A stretch of DNA of 64,000 nucleotides, taken from the NCBI RefSeq assembly GCF_000276665.1, contig NW_004955418.1:8269136-8333135 (forward strand). The letters run 5' to 3'. The notes under the pieces were generated by a model, which worked only from the letters and a program-made list of their open reading frames with translations, made no database searches and was not told the DNA's origin. A program made the translations under genes and the position numbers. This document shows, one piece after another, positions 23,739 to 35,215 of the stretch (positions within the stretch are counted from its first letter, which is position 1; each line of letters begins with the position of its first letter). Source of the DNA: Chinchilla lanigera. Its lineage: Eukaryota; Chordata; Mammalia; Rodentia; Chinchillidae.

Positions 23739-24031
23739 TTCTAGTGGTCACCATCTAGAACTTTTTATGATGTGTTTAGAGCCACTTGGTACCTCCTGGA
23801 TGTAAAAAAGAAAAAACTATTAAAGCTAATTATACTGAAAGTAAATGGAGTTTCTGATGTTAGATCTCAATCCGTTCTAGAAAACGCTGTAACAAGCAAG
23901 TTGAAGTTCCAGTGTGATCACTGTAGCTGATTATTCCATTACCTACAGCAATACTAGCAAATGTGCCATTTGATGATTTCTGAATATTGTTGAGAAAGTT
24001 CATGATGTATAGGCACATGCATGTAAAGGCA

Positions 24032-24395
24032 TGTAGTCTTAGATACTTTTTCTCACTGCTGAGACAAAATACCAGACATCCAAAGTTAATGGAGGAAAGG
24101 TTTACTTGACTCAAAAATTTGTACAGATTCCTGTTTACAGCTGGATCCAAAGCAGGTTGGCATGCAGCGGGGCACCACACGGGAGAAACAGTCCGCTGCA
24201 AGCAGACAAGGGAGGGCACGTTGTGCTTTTTGTGTCCCATATGTTTCATGCAGGCTAGCCACCCTAGGGTGAGTACAGCACTCACACCCTTAATCCTAGC
24301 CGGAACTATGCCAAACCAATCAGTGATTGATGTACTAATTACATACTTTCAATCCCAGCATCACACACTCTAGATTCAGCCACTTCTGAAATAAC
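24032..24395 (-). mobile_element. MaLR LTR (3' LTR position), antisense
   Basis: It begins TGTAGTCTTAGATAC, and GCTGAGACAAAATACCAGAC follows, the reverse complement of the MaLR LTR 3' end. The downstream sequence on the plus strand reads as MaLR internal region in the same orientation, so this is the 3' LTR of a partial provirus. Confidence 0.7.
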
Positions 24396-25145
24396 TGTAT
24401 GACCCATGAGGCTCTGGTGGGACTTCTAGACTCAAACTGTAGTATTCTACCCCTGGTCCCTCAAAAACTCATGCAACTCCTTTTACGCAAACGCAAGTCA
24501 TATAGTCCATCTCTAAGAACTGCCAAAATTCTAACAGATTCAGCATTGCTGAAAATTCCAAGTCCACAGTTTCGTTTGAGATTTAAAGCAAGCTCTTAGC
24601 TGTGAGCCCCTGTACAAATGAAATTTAACACTTCCAGCATTCAATGGCACAAGATACGACGTTTTCATTGCAAAACTTTTGCATTCCAAAAGTTATAAAC
24701 GGGGACACAAAAGAATGGGGCAAAACAGGTCTAAATCCAGCAGGGAAAACATTAAGTTCTATAGTTCCATATGCAGCATCCAAGGCAATCTGTGAACTCC
24801 AAAAGACTTAGATGGTTTCACCCCTAAGTCACTTCCAGTGATTGTAGTTGTCTCTTGGACCCACTTTGCTCTCTTTTGTAGTTTTCCTGGGATAACCACA
24901 TTCTTGGCTTCCCCAAGCTTTTGTATTACATCATTTGTGTATTTCACAATGTTTTATGGCATTTTGTCTGCTTAAACAATTTCCAATATTGAATGGCAGT
25001 GCTGCCTTTCTGTCCAATAGTTCTCAGTCCTGTCAAGATCCTCACTGTATTTCCGGATGTAGTTTCAATGTTGGATTGTTCCATTTGGTTGTGTGACCAT
25101 TTTGTAGCATTCTGAGTAGTCATATATGTACTGTGAGCCACACCC
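24396..25145 (-). mobile_element. MaLR internal region, non-coding, antisense
   Basis: TTCCAAAAGTTATAAACGGG, GGGCAAAACAGGTCTAAATC, CAGCAGGGAAAACATTAAG and CCTGGGATAACCACATTCTT match the reverse complement of the MST/THE1-type internal region, which is non-coding in MaLR elements. Short frames inside it are not genes. The 5' part of this provirus is not present nearby in simple continuity. Confidence 0.7.
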
Positions 25146-25780
25146 ACATTCCATTATTGTAAAGTACATGTTTATTCAACAAAAGAATGGTGTGGGTATA
25201 TTTTACCCTCTGTAATGCTCAAGTAAACATATGCAAAAACTATTAGAGGAGCATCATGTGAGCAAAAATCCTACCTTGCACCAATTAGGAAAACACAAAG
25301 ACTGCTTCCTGCATCCCCCAGGTGCAGCTACTGAGATGCACAACCAGCTACTATTATGCTAAAGTACAAATTTACAATAGAAAAATATGTGATGGGTTTT
25401 TGTGGCTCAGTGGTATGCTTTTTGGGTAGGTCACAAAATCCTATCTATAGAAGTACATAAATCAGACTATATTAAATTTAAGTAGTTCTGTTCTCTAAAA
25501 TACTCCATTAGGAAAAAAATGACAATTTAGGAATGCAAATATTAAGTACATATAACTGAAAATGACTGCAAATCCAGATTATATATACACATCTTAAAAA
25601 TCATGAACAAAAAGATAGTTGAGTAGAAATTCTCAAAATTTTGATCAGATTCTTCACAAAAGAATGTTTTTGCGTTTAAACCACTTTGATAACTTAAAAC
25701 AGTAAAATATATTAACATGACTTAGTAAAATATAGTCAATTTTGTTTATTTTAGATGTCATATTTTTAAAAAATAGAAAA
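25146..25780. other. AT-rich sequence with a possible ID fragment
   Basis: At 25391-25455 (plus) TGGCTCAGTGGTATGC resembles an ID box-A region, but the remainder is too diverged to call firmly. No gene is seen. Confidence 0.35.
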
Positions 25781-26145
25781 ATTTAAATATCAAATATTTG
25801 GTCAGGATGTGCAACAAGTTTTACCATGAATTATAATTTAGTAGAATCACATAGAAGAACTATCTGGAAATTTTCTATAAATTCAAAATACTTAATCAAT
25901 ACCACAATGCATAGGAATTGAACTTCTAAGCTTTTTTCTAACTCATACATATGAAATATTTATGAAAACTCTCTAACCAAATTTTGTATAGCAGCATTAG
26001 TCACAACAAAAAATTTTGAAACCACGAAATTAATTAAATCGGCAGTTAAACCGAGTGTTATGAATAATGAAAATAAATGACCTAAAGCAACAAATAATAA
26101 ATGTATCTTTTTATAAGAGGTTAAACAGAAGTGAATAGCATTCCA
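25781..26145 (+). mobile_element. L1 3' fragment, truncated by gap
   Basis: ATAGAAGAACTATCTGGAAA, TAGCAGCATTAGTCACAACA and AAAATTTTGAAACCACG match old L1 3' sequences (TTCATAGCAGCATTATTCACAATAGCCAAAA). The copy runs into the N gap. Confidence 0.6.
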
Positions 26146-26698
26146 NNNNNNNNNNNNNNNNNNNNNNNNNNNNNNNNNNNNNNNNNNNNNNNNNNNNNNN
26201 NNNNNNNNNNNNNNNNNNNNNNNNNNNNNNNNNNNNNNNNNNNNNNNNNNNNNNNNNNNNNNNNNNNNNNNNNNNNNNNNNNNNNNNNNNNNNNNNNNNN
26301 NNNNNNNNNNNNNNNNNNNNNNNNNNNNNNNNNNNNNNNNNNNNNNNNNNNNNNNNNNNNNNNNNNNNNNNNNNNNNNNNNNNNNNNNNNNNNNNNNNNN
26401 NNNNNNNNNNNNNNNNNNNNNNNNNNNNNNNNNNNNNNNNNNNNNNNNNNNNNNNNNNNNNNNNNNNNNNNNNNNNNNNNNNNNNNNNNNNNNNNNNNNN
26501 NNNNNNNNNNNNNNNNNNNNNNNNNNNNNNNNNNNNNNNNNNNNNNNNNNNNNNNNNNNNNNNNNNNNNNNNNNNNNNNNNNNNNNNNNNNNNNNNNNNN
26601 NNNNNNNNNNNNNNNNNNNNNNNNNNNNNNNNNNNNNNNNNNNNNNNNNNNNNNNNNNNNNNNNNNNNNNNNNNNNNNNNNNNNNNNNNNNNNNNNNN
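26146..26698. other. Assembly gap, 553 N
   Basis: This is a run of N. Frames spanning it are artefacts. Confidence 1.
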
Positions 26699-28440
26699 AT
26701 AGGAGCTCATTTTTCTCATTGTTCTTTCCAGTTATTGTATCTTTATTTTGTGTATTTGGCTATAAATCTATGGACTCAGTCTAAACAAGTATACTGGTAT
26801 AATGTCAAAATTTTAATCCTCACGTGGATTTCACAGTTGACAAAACTCCTAAACAAATTACCTATGTCATAAAATTTCATCTTATATGAAGATAAAGGTG
26901 AACACTTTTATTCTAAGTCAAAAAGTAGTGACAGCTGACTACATGTAGATTAAAAAATTACCAGCTGAGAATATCAGATTTGAAGGTACCTTACTGCATT
27001 TTCTTGATTAGATCACCAGTTTTAAAATGCTTCCTGTCTGTGTTTTGTTATACTTTTTTACACTAAAAAATGTGTATCATTGTGAAACAAATGCTGAGCT
27101 CAGGAGATCCCTTCAGTGGTATTCCCTAACTTTCCACAAATGATTTTGACACTACTTTCTGGTTCATTTATTCTGAAAATTCAAACTATTCTTTAAATTG
27201 CTGATTATTTAAATTGTCAGAGAACTTTATAATTATTCAGGTATGGCATACAGAAGGTCATGTGCACCTTATTTCACCTACATTTATAAATCCTTATTTA
27301 TGTTCTACAATGTTTCAGTTTTTTCATGAGATAAAACTTACACCATCCTCAGTGTACAATAATAATATATTACATAGCTGAGAGGAAAAATTTGTATGTC
27401 TATCAATTACTTGCAGTTTGGATGCTTTGTATGTCTACTGCTCATCTTCTCATCCAAAATATTGGATCCACATGATAGTGACTCTGTTCCAAACTTGGAC
27501 CAGCTGTATTTTGACAAATTCTTGTTCTTTTTCAAGTTGTAATGGGGCATCTTGTCTTTGTTTTGGACTCAAACTCCATAAGAATCTTTGCCTTTGATTA
27601 ATTCTTGATGACAACCAGGAAGCCTGAGTGACTAACATACCTACCCAAGTGTCTAAATGTCACAGAATGCCCTAAACAGGTGACATCTGTACACCTTATT
27701 ATTACCATTCCACCATCACCTGAGTGTTTACCATTTCCATTGGAGAGTTACAAGCTTAAGAATACAGTTTGACGACAGAGGACTTCCTACTAGTGAATTG
27801 AAGACTATTTTCAAGCCTTTGCACTCTTGAATATTTTGCTATTTTTTGAATAGCTTATGGACTGTCATTGGAAAATGTAGATTGTTTTCCTACCTGAAAT
27901 ATTTTTCATTTTATGTTACTTTAAGGTTTTGCTTGTTCTGTGGAGAAAGGTTAACATTTACTGTCATCTGCACTAGACGTGTGTTTACCTTCCTGTCTGA
28001 TTCCTTACAGTATCTGTGAGCTCAGTACAAGCCCACACTGCACCTCCAGCAGGGGACACTAAGTTGGTTTTCATTTTCGTTCTCCATCTGAGCTAGTTCT
28101 CACCACTGAGGCATGAAAAACCAGGTGTGATTCTGGAGCCTGGCACAGTCAATCAAGTATCACCAAAAAACAACAACAACAACAACAAAACCAACCAAAC
28201 AAAAAAAAACCACACACAACAAATATTCCTAAATTTAGTAGAAGAAGAATGCATTCTGAATTCATTTGAGGAACTTTTATCACAATGAAATTACACCCTT
28301 TGAAACATTCATCTCTTGATCAGTATTATTTTTTGCCATATTCTTCAATTCCTACCTTCCAAATTTTTGATCAGATGCATTAGAGCTAGCTATTTTTATT
28401 AGTACCTATTAATTGCATAGCATATGGAGTTTTATCTTGA
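26699..28440. other. Unique AT-rich sequence, nothing recognised
   Basis: No gene is supported; the frame at 27450-27638 (minus) has no family signature. At 28162-28215 a (CAA)n-rich stretch could be the tail of a decayed SINE, since GAGCCTGGCACAG and similar words precede it, but the body is not recognisable. Confidence 0.45.
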
Positions 28441-28960
28441 CAATTTGCATTTGTAAATATAACATAACTTGATTATAACTTCTCACGGCTCTCCTTTCCC
28501 TCCCATTTCCCTCTCTCAATCCCTTTCCTCCACGCTCATTGTTTCCCCTATGCTTTTGTATGGATTTTTCTCTCCCCACATTCCACATATTTAAAAAATA
28601 ACATGTGATATCTGCCTTTCTGATTCTGGCATACTGTGCTTAACAAGAGCCCCTGTTACATTAATTTTCCTGCATATAACATGATTTCATCCTTTATGGC
28701 CAAATAATATCTCACATATTATTTATCCATTCTTCCACCCATAGATCAGCATTTAGCTTGACTCCATAACTTTGCTACTGTGAGCTTTGTTGTAATAAAC
28801 ATTGGCATGCATATATTTCTGTAATATACTGACTTTCATTCCTTGATGTATATTTTTTAGGTTTTCTTGAGGAAACTTGATGCTGACTTTCATAGCGGCT
28901 GCACTAATTTACATGTTCATTAACAGTGTGTGAAAAGTATGTTACCTAATTCCATATTAC
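28441..28960 (-). mobile_element. L1 3' UTR fragment, antisense
   Basis: TTTATGGCCAAATAATATCT, TTATTTATCCATTCTTCCAC, TTTGTTGTAATAAACATTGG and CGGCTGCACTAATTTACATG are the antisense of the familiar L1 terminal region (CAATAGTATTTGGCCATAAA; GAATGGATAAAT; GTAAATTAGTNCAGCC). It is diverged, of the L1M type. Confidence 0.85.
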
Positions 28961-28969
28961 AATGGCATA

Positions 28970-30263
28970 AGGAGAACATTCCCATTCTAAAAGGGAGCCA
29001 AGGGGGATAGAAAAGAAATGGATTAAATAAGACTGAAACCCATGAGGGTGAACATTAAGTCCTGCTGCTCCATGTCTGCTATCTGGAGGAAAGGGCAATA
29101 AGATGTGTGTTTCAAAGGGATTAGGCAGTCTTAACCCTAGGACCCCGTTGGTTGCATCCGTGTGACCACTTGATCTGGCTCTACTAACTGCCTGTGGCTT
29201 TACTTGGTAGAATTTCCATGTTCCCAGCATCTCTGAATTATTGTGATCACTACTGCACCTTCAGGTCCATCTTCACAGCTGCACACACGTATCTCTCAGG
29301 GGCACATTTCCTGGCTTCCCAGGCCTTCCTTTGAAACCTAGGTGGAAGTCTTTATACTCTACAGTAATTACATTCTGCACACCTGAAAAAAATGAGTATA
29401 ACATGTACAACATCAACATCTGCACCTGTGTGATCAATGGCAACACTGCCTTTGACTATGGCTGCAGCAGCTGATAATTGGATGCCTGAATGTGCTGAGA
29501 AGAATACTATTAGTTAGGTGACCTTTCTTGATCAGGGGCCTCAGGAGCTCTCCTTAAATAAAAATTTTACACACTTGCACCTTTGAACCTGAAATGAGTG
29601 GGATCTTAATAATTTTTCCAATGCCTTCCATGTAGTTTTCTTCTTTTTTCTCATTTTGGATTATTGTTGCTATTGTTATTGTTGTTGTTGCTGTTGCTGT
29701 TGTTGTTATAATGGGACTAATCTTTTTAGCAGCCAAACCTCGTTAGTCCTAACTTTCGGAGTAGTTTTTTCTGATCAAAAATTTAAGTTTTTCAAACCTC
29801 TCTGTTCCAATTTTTGCTCACTACTCTCACTATAAACCTGTCTAAGTGCAGTCAGTAATATCCATACCATGGATAGAACATTGGGCTGTCTTGAAATTTC
29901 CTCCATTACATCAATATAACCCTTAAACTCAGACTTCTGAAAAATCTCAATATGGACAAAATGCAGAAGCTGTATGGACAAAATGTTTCCAGAACGTAAT
30001 ATGTATGACTTTATCATAATGTACCATGAAGCCCCCATTCTGTTTATATTTTTATCAGCCTTCTGTTCTTCTGAACTCTGACTAGAATTTCCTATTAATC
30101 TCTATTAATAGCATTCTAGGATTTCTCTATCACATGTCTTCAACTCTTTCCAAATTCTTCCTGCAAACCAATTCCAAACACGTCTAAACACATGCTCAGG
30201 TGCTGGCACAGCTGAATGACCCATTCCTCTCTACTGCTCTTCTCTTTTAGTCATCTTTCTTGA
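28970..30263 (-). mobile_element. MaLR internal region, antisense
   Basis: GAACATTAAGTCCTGCTGCT, TGCCTTCCATGTAGTTTTCT, TTTTAGCAGCCAAACCTCG and AAGTTTTTCAAACCTCTCTG are landmarks of the MST/THE1-type internal region in reverse. A GTT-rich microsatellite lies within it at about 29664-29707. The region is non-coding, and the frames at 28946-29230 and 29775-30038 are incidental. Confidence 0.75.
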
Positions 30264-30610
30264 CACTGAGTCAAAACATGTAACCCTTGAAGTTTAAAGG
30301 AAGTGAGATTTATTTTGGCTCAGAGATTTAGAGGGTTCAGTTCATCGTTAACTGGCTGTACAGCAGAAGTTTTATGGTTGAACTGCCTAGCAGAGGGAAG
30401 CTGCTCCACTCAGGTTATCCTGTAAGGAGTGGGGGAAAGAGAGAAAGGAGAGACTGACCATATGAAAGTATATTTCCCATAATTTGCATAATCCACTTCC
30501 TGGGTGCTCCCACCAAATATCATTTCCAACTCGTGATTCAATCACCTTTACAAACACCCATCTCTCAAAAATGAGATTTTGGGAGCACATTTTATATCTA
30601 AATCATTGCA
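30264..30610 (-). mobile_element. MaLR LTR (5' LTR position), antisense
   Basis: GTTTAAAGGAAGTGAGATTT, ATTTTGGCTCAGAGATTTAG and the right end ATATCTAAATCATTGCA are the reverse complement of a MaLR LTR (5' end TGYTATGRTTTAGATAT). Because internal sequence lies to its left in the same orientation, it is the 5' LTR of a partial provirus running leftward. Confidence 0.75.
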
Positions 30611-31600
30611 GTTCTTAATGTAATGAAAGAGTCAGTCAAAGATATCAGTTAATAATTATCAGAAATATTATTTGAATCATATAATTGATGGGTTGGAACT
30701 CTTCATTGATATATACTGCCTAACTCTTTAAATATATAAGGAGCCAATTAAATAACTGCATTTTAACTGAATATAAATTCAAATGCAAACGAGCATATAG
30801 TCAATGAGATTAGCAATGAGTTAAACAGTATGAAATTCCCTATTAAAATAGGCTGTTTTTTAGATTTTCACTTTCAAAATACATCATCTATCCATTTCAT
30901 TATTATTCATCTTAGTGAACAATACTGATAATTTTTCCAGTTGCCTTTTCAGGTTTAATCTAGATTGTATTTTACATTTTCAGCAAATATGTCCAGAAAA
31001 AGTACTCACTTTAACATCACATGAAAGAAACGCACCAACCAACCTGTTAGAATTTGAGGCAGGGGTATGGAGATAAACTGAAAGAGAGTGCCAAAGTGAC
31101 TTCCAAAATAGGTGTTTTAATGATGTCTTCTTTGTGAAATAGGCAAGCTAATTCTTTTTTCCCAATGAAATAACAAAGAAAGAAAATGAGATAAAATAAT
31201 TGTTGACTAGCTTAGAAAAATAAAGTGTCAGCTAAATAATCTTTCAGATTAATTCTTGATTAATAAGACTTACAAATTATTTTTTCACTATTGAAAGCAA
31301 GAGTGGGATCAAAAGACATTCTCCAAAATTCATTAACATTTGGAGTACTATGTTTTAAAACTTAATAAAGATTTGAAGACAATTATGGCATCACATTCAT
31401 GCATTTCACTCAGGAAATCTTTCAGTAATTGTTTGAATAAGAACACCCAACTCTCTCTATTTCTAAAAATCACTGAAATGCACAGATCATGCCAAAGAAA
31501 GTGAAAATATGTGGGATTGAAGGACATTATATCTCAAAGAAGGAGCTATCATAGTTTTCAAGGGAGAAAGAACAACAGAGGAGGGAGAGAGAATACTTAC
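30611..31600. other. Unique sequence flanking the exon candidate
   Basis: There is no repeat signature that I recognise. The composition is AT-rich with scattered balanced stretches (31380-31560) next to the minus-strand exon candidate. If that exon is real, this would be its downstream intron. Confidence 0.4.
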
Positions 31601-31756
31601 TTAAGGTGATTTTCCTGCAGTCTTACAACATTGGGGCAGCGGTGAACTTGGAAATTCATCTCATCTTCCCATCTGCCTTGATGCAGAAGTGCGTCATCGA
31701 AGCAGATGACAATCGGTGGTGTTTGCGGAAACTCCCAGAACAGCATCCACAGACTC
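31601..31756 (-). CDS. Candidate internal exon of an unrecognised gene
   Basis: On the minus strand a 156-bp open segment is bounded by TTTTGCAG (acceptor, ending 31757) and by a full-consensus donor, TTAA|GTAAGTATTC (GT at 31600-31599). The length is a multiple of 3 and one frame is open throughout (one base, 51 codons, two bases: phase-symmetric). The product contains WMLFWEFPQTPPIVICFDD followed by HQGRWEDEMNFQVHRCPNVV. I do not recognise the family. An alternative acceptor at TTTTCAG (exon start 31789) gives 189 bp, also in frame. The polypyrimidine tract is weak. The opposite strand also has an open frame (31606-31830), so a constrained non-coding element remains possible. Confidence 0.35.
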
Positions 31757-32580
31757 CTGCAAAACCTTTGAATTATTTTCTTGTGGCTACTGAAAATAGT
31801 TCAAATCCATATGGTTTTCTGAATCTCTGAGTTTACTTTAAGAAAACGAAACAGTGAGTTTCTGAAACAAATCAGAACACTTTCAAGAGATCTTTGATCA
31901 TAGGTCTAGAGATTAAAGTATTCAACTAGGAGAACAGAGGAAAAAGCCAAACACCAAATTATTAGCATATTTAAATAAAAACTTCTCAAATGTTACTACT
32001 GAATTTTCTTTTCTTTTTTTTTTTTTAAGTACTGAATTTTCTTATTCATTTAGTAGGACAGAATCAGTATCTAGCACTAGGCAGAAAAAGTATGAGTGAG
32101 TTTTGTGATAATCTTTAGAGTGAATAAATCTTAGAAAGAAATTCGTTCATTTTTTTATGTCAAAAAAGACCCTTCATGTATGATAGCCGAGAAAACTGTT
32201 TAACCAAATGAGGTCATATGTAAAAAAAAAAAAAATCAAAGCTCCAATACAAGCTATAATTGCTGTTTTTAAAGACTAAAGACTGATAGCATATTGAAAG
32301 AGCCCAAATTTGTAATGAGTTCTTTATAATAATCAATTATTCAGAGATGTTGAGGTAAAGCATTTATGTCCAATATATGGCACATATTTCATAACTTTAA
32401 CATCAGCAAATTATAATCTTTAATTTTCTTCCATAATCATGAAAACATCATTCTTATTTTTACTTCCACCTTTTCTCCTCTATTCCCTTTCCCACAATAC
32501 ACAGAAATGCTGAAACGTTCATATTTTATGGAACGCATATTTGCCCAATGCATGACGTAATAAATGGTTTATGCAATTCA
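31757..32580. other. AT-rich sequence with T and A homopolymer runs
   Basis: No gene is seen. Homopolymer runs occur at about 32015-32027 (T) and 32222-32234 (A). Confidence 0.5.
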
Positions 32581-32666
32581 TGTTTTTTTTCTTTCATACG
32601 GGGAACTGAACTTAGGATCTTGCGCTTGCCAGGCAGGCGCTTATGCCACTAAGCTATATCCCCAGC
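32581..32666 (-). mobile_element. ID-type SINE, antisense, with 10-bp target duplication
   Basis: A TGTTTTTTTTC tail, GGGGAACTGAACTTAGGATC, TGCCAGGCAGGCGCTTATGC and ACTAAGCTATATCCCCAGC give a full reverse-complement ID body. ATGCAATTCA flanks it at 32571-32580 and 32667-32676. Confidence 0.92.
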
Positions 32667-32676
32667 ATGCAATTCA

Positions 32677-34337
32677 GATCTGTTGAATTCTGCAACACTT
32701 CTGCTATAACAGTCTTTATAATGTTTGAAACCACCTCAGACAGCTTTAGATCAGATACCTAACAGCATCTTGCAAGATTTTATATGCAGATTCTGTAATA
32801 TATGCAGCAATTACAAATATTTTCATTTGTACTGGAATTTTTATTTTTATTTTCTTTAGTTTATAGTGAATATTTTGTTATAAACCTATTTTAGTTGGAT
32901 TTTTTGTAGTTCTTTGTCAAGTTGAAAGATTTCAAATGTACATAAAAGGAGAGAAAAGGGGTGTAATGCACACCATTGTGTCCATCATTCATGATTAATC
33001 TCAAGAATTATCATTAATACTATATTGCTATCATTTACTCTCCCATACAGTATGGTTTATATGAGTTATCTTATCTCTTGGTATTACATAATTACAATTT
33101 TATATGACAATAATGTTAATCACTTGTTTCAAAAATAACATTTCCATGAAAATCATGGTACACTAAAGAACTCATCTTCATCTAGAAAGCAAACTATTCA
33201 TGGAATTATATTTGTGAATGAAAATAAGAAATCAAATACCTGGATGCCTCATGATTGATAGCTGTATGGGGATCATATCTTATCATTTTAAATTAGAAAT
33301 ATAGATGAGAGTTTTGGAACCTAGGTGTGTTTATTTATAAATAAAATTATAAATAATGACCTAGGTAGAAATGAATCACACTGGCAGTACATAATTGTTA
33401 CATACACAAACATGTGAACAAATTTCAGAGCTATTATTGCTCTTCCTTCTTCAGAAATACCTTCCTAATCTGCACCGTAATTTTACAAATACAAACAATA
33501 AACCTTTGATAATGAAGTAACTTTTTCACCATCACAAAACATTCAAGTGTTAAATGCAGATTAATAAATTTATAATTTGGTGACTCCCTCTAAAATGTTA
33601 GGGAAAAAGCCTTGTATGTTAAAGCTATTCATCATTTTCATAGATTTACATTTCTAATAATGAATGAAAAGAATATTAAAGATTATACAATTCTAGGAAC
33701 TTTAGGTGATTATCTCATTGTACCAGGAATTTTTCTATATATTCATATCCTAACAATATACCAGTATGCTTGAGAGAGGCAAAGTAAGCATATGGAAAAT
33801 GAACATATGTAAAAACCAGAAAGAAAATCACAAAATAATCCTCAGGAGCTAATAGTTGAATGGACTGAGTCTTTTGCTTTTATTAGTTAAAGTAAGAGAA
33901 AAGTAGAATGACTTGATTTGTAATGTGAGGACATTTTACCCTAAGTGAAGCAAAAATCAAGAGAGATCCTCTAGTGTCCTGGAATGCTGACTGTCTGTTA
34001 ATCTGCACCAGTAGAGTCTTACAGCTAAAATATCTAAATCCTTTCTTGGAAGTTATTATACAGATTCTGCCTAAACCCCAAAACAGGATTCTGCCCCAGT
34101 CAGGCCTGCTCGCCCTTTGCTAAACTAACAACTCTGAGAGCAGTGATGAGGGGGCTGCAGCTGAGTTGTCAGGATGCACTTTGTATCTCTAGTCCTCTGT
34201 GTTCTAAGAGATCAGTGCTCACCATATACCTTATGGTGGTTATGTAATTAGAAATTTATTCTGTAGCCAGCATGGACTAAAGTATTTCCTAAAAAAATGA
34301 GTACTTTAATGAAAATAAAGGGAAGAATTTGACTGAC
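32677..34337. other. Unique sequence with a possible old LINE end
   Basis: The stretch 32930-33060 (ACATAAAAGGAGAGAAAAGG ... CACCATTGTGTCCATC) resembles a common ancient LINE 3' segment, but I cannot name it. The 33960-34260 part is GC-richer and may be an unidentified repeat. No gene is seen. Confidence 0.4.
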
Positions 34338-34779
34338 TGTTATAATTTGTGTCTAGATGTCCCCCCAAAGCCTTATGTGCTCATGGGGGATAGCTTTTCC
34401 AGAGATGGCTGGGCCTAGAGTATGTGATACTGGGATTAAGGGTATGTGAACACTAAATCAGTCAGTGATAAGTTTGGCGTAGTTGTGGGTAAGACTAAGG
34501 GTGCTCCACACAGGGTAGATAAAATATAAGGGACAGGAAGAGGGCTTGTGCTGGTTGCTTATAGCTTGCTGGTAATTGTTATCTGCTTGCTACCTTCTGC
34601 CTGTCCTGCTTTGTCATGAACTGTTTTTGCTCTGTGATGCTCTCTGCCATGCCACCCTACCTTGGAGTCCACTGACTATGGACTGAAACCACAATAGACT
34701 CCGAGACAACTAAACCTTTTCTCCTTGAACTTTGGGTGTTGGGTATTTTGTCTCAGCAATGAGAAAAGTAACTAAGACA
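34338..34779 (+). mobile_element. MaLR solo LTR with perfect 5-bp target duplication
   Basis: It starts TGTTATAATTTGTGTCTAG and ends GAGAAAAGTAACTAAGACA, with TTGGGTATTTTGTCTCAGCA near the 3' end and CCCCCCAAAGCCTTATG near the 5' end. CTGAC precedes it (34333-34337) and follows it (34780-34784). It is 442 bp, with no internal region, and is clearly the same family as the LTR at 14684-15112. Confidence 0.92.
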
Positions 34780-35106
34780 CTGACCACTGGGTAAAACAAA
34801 GCTGTTTAAGCAAAATGCAATGCAAAAGATGTTTTAAAATTAACAGTTGTTACAATCTTTCACAAAAGGCTTCCATACAAAATGAAAAGGTTGAGTTGGA
34901 AAATATGTAACGCAAACATAACAGAAAAATTATGAACATAGAAAATTAATCTCTTAACATAAATATTGTCCATCATCCAAATAGGAAAATCAAAGTTGAA
35001 ACAATATAGGGCCACTTCACTAAAAATCAAAACAGACAAAAAATAATTCTCATAATACAACTTTGCAATTTAGTAAATAAAAATTACTGCATCTGTTTTA
35101 TCATTT
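34780..35106. other. Unique sequence between LTR and SINE
   Basis: There is nothing recognised. The short minus-strand frame at 34860-35060 lacks any family feature. Confidence 0.5.
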
Positions 35107-35204
35107 GTTTGTTTGTTTGTTTTTTTCCAGTACCAGGAATCGAACTCACAACCTTGCACTTGCCAGGCAGGCTCTGTGCTGCTGAGCTAAATCCCAAGCC
35201 CCTA
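35107..35204 (-). mobile_element. ID-type SINE, antisense, with 11-bp target duplication
   Basis: A (GTTT)n tail, CCAGTACCAGGAATCGAACT, TGCCAGGCAGGCTCTGTGC and TGCTGAGCTAAATCCCAAGC give a complete ID unit. TTTTATCATTT flanks it at 35096-35106 and 35205-35215. Confidence 0.92.
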
Positions 35205-35215
35205 TTTTATCATTT

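Noticed and set aside
23860..24285. 141-codon minus-strand frame
   Set aside because: Most of it lies in the antisense MaLR LTR (from 24032); no known protein.
26111..26784. Long open frames of 202 and 217 codons
   Set aside because: They consist almost wholly of N from the assembly gap.
24032..30610. One single split MaLR provirus
   Set aside because: An internal landmark appears in both pieces, so they overlap rather than complement each other.
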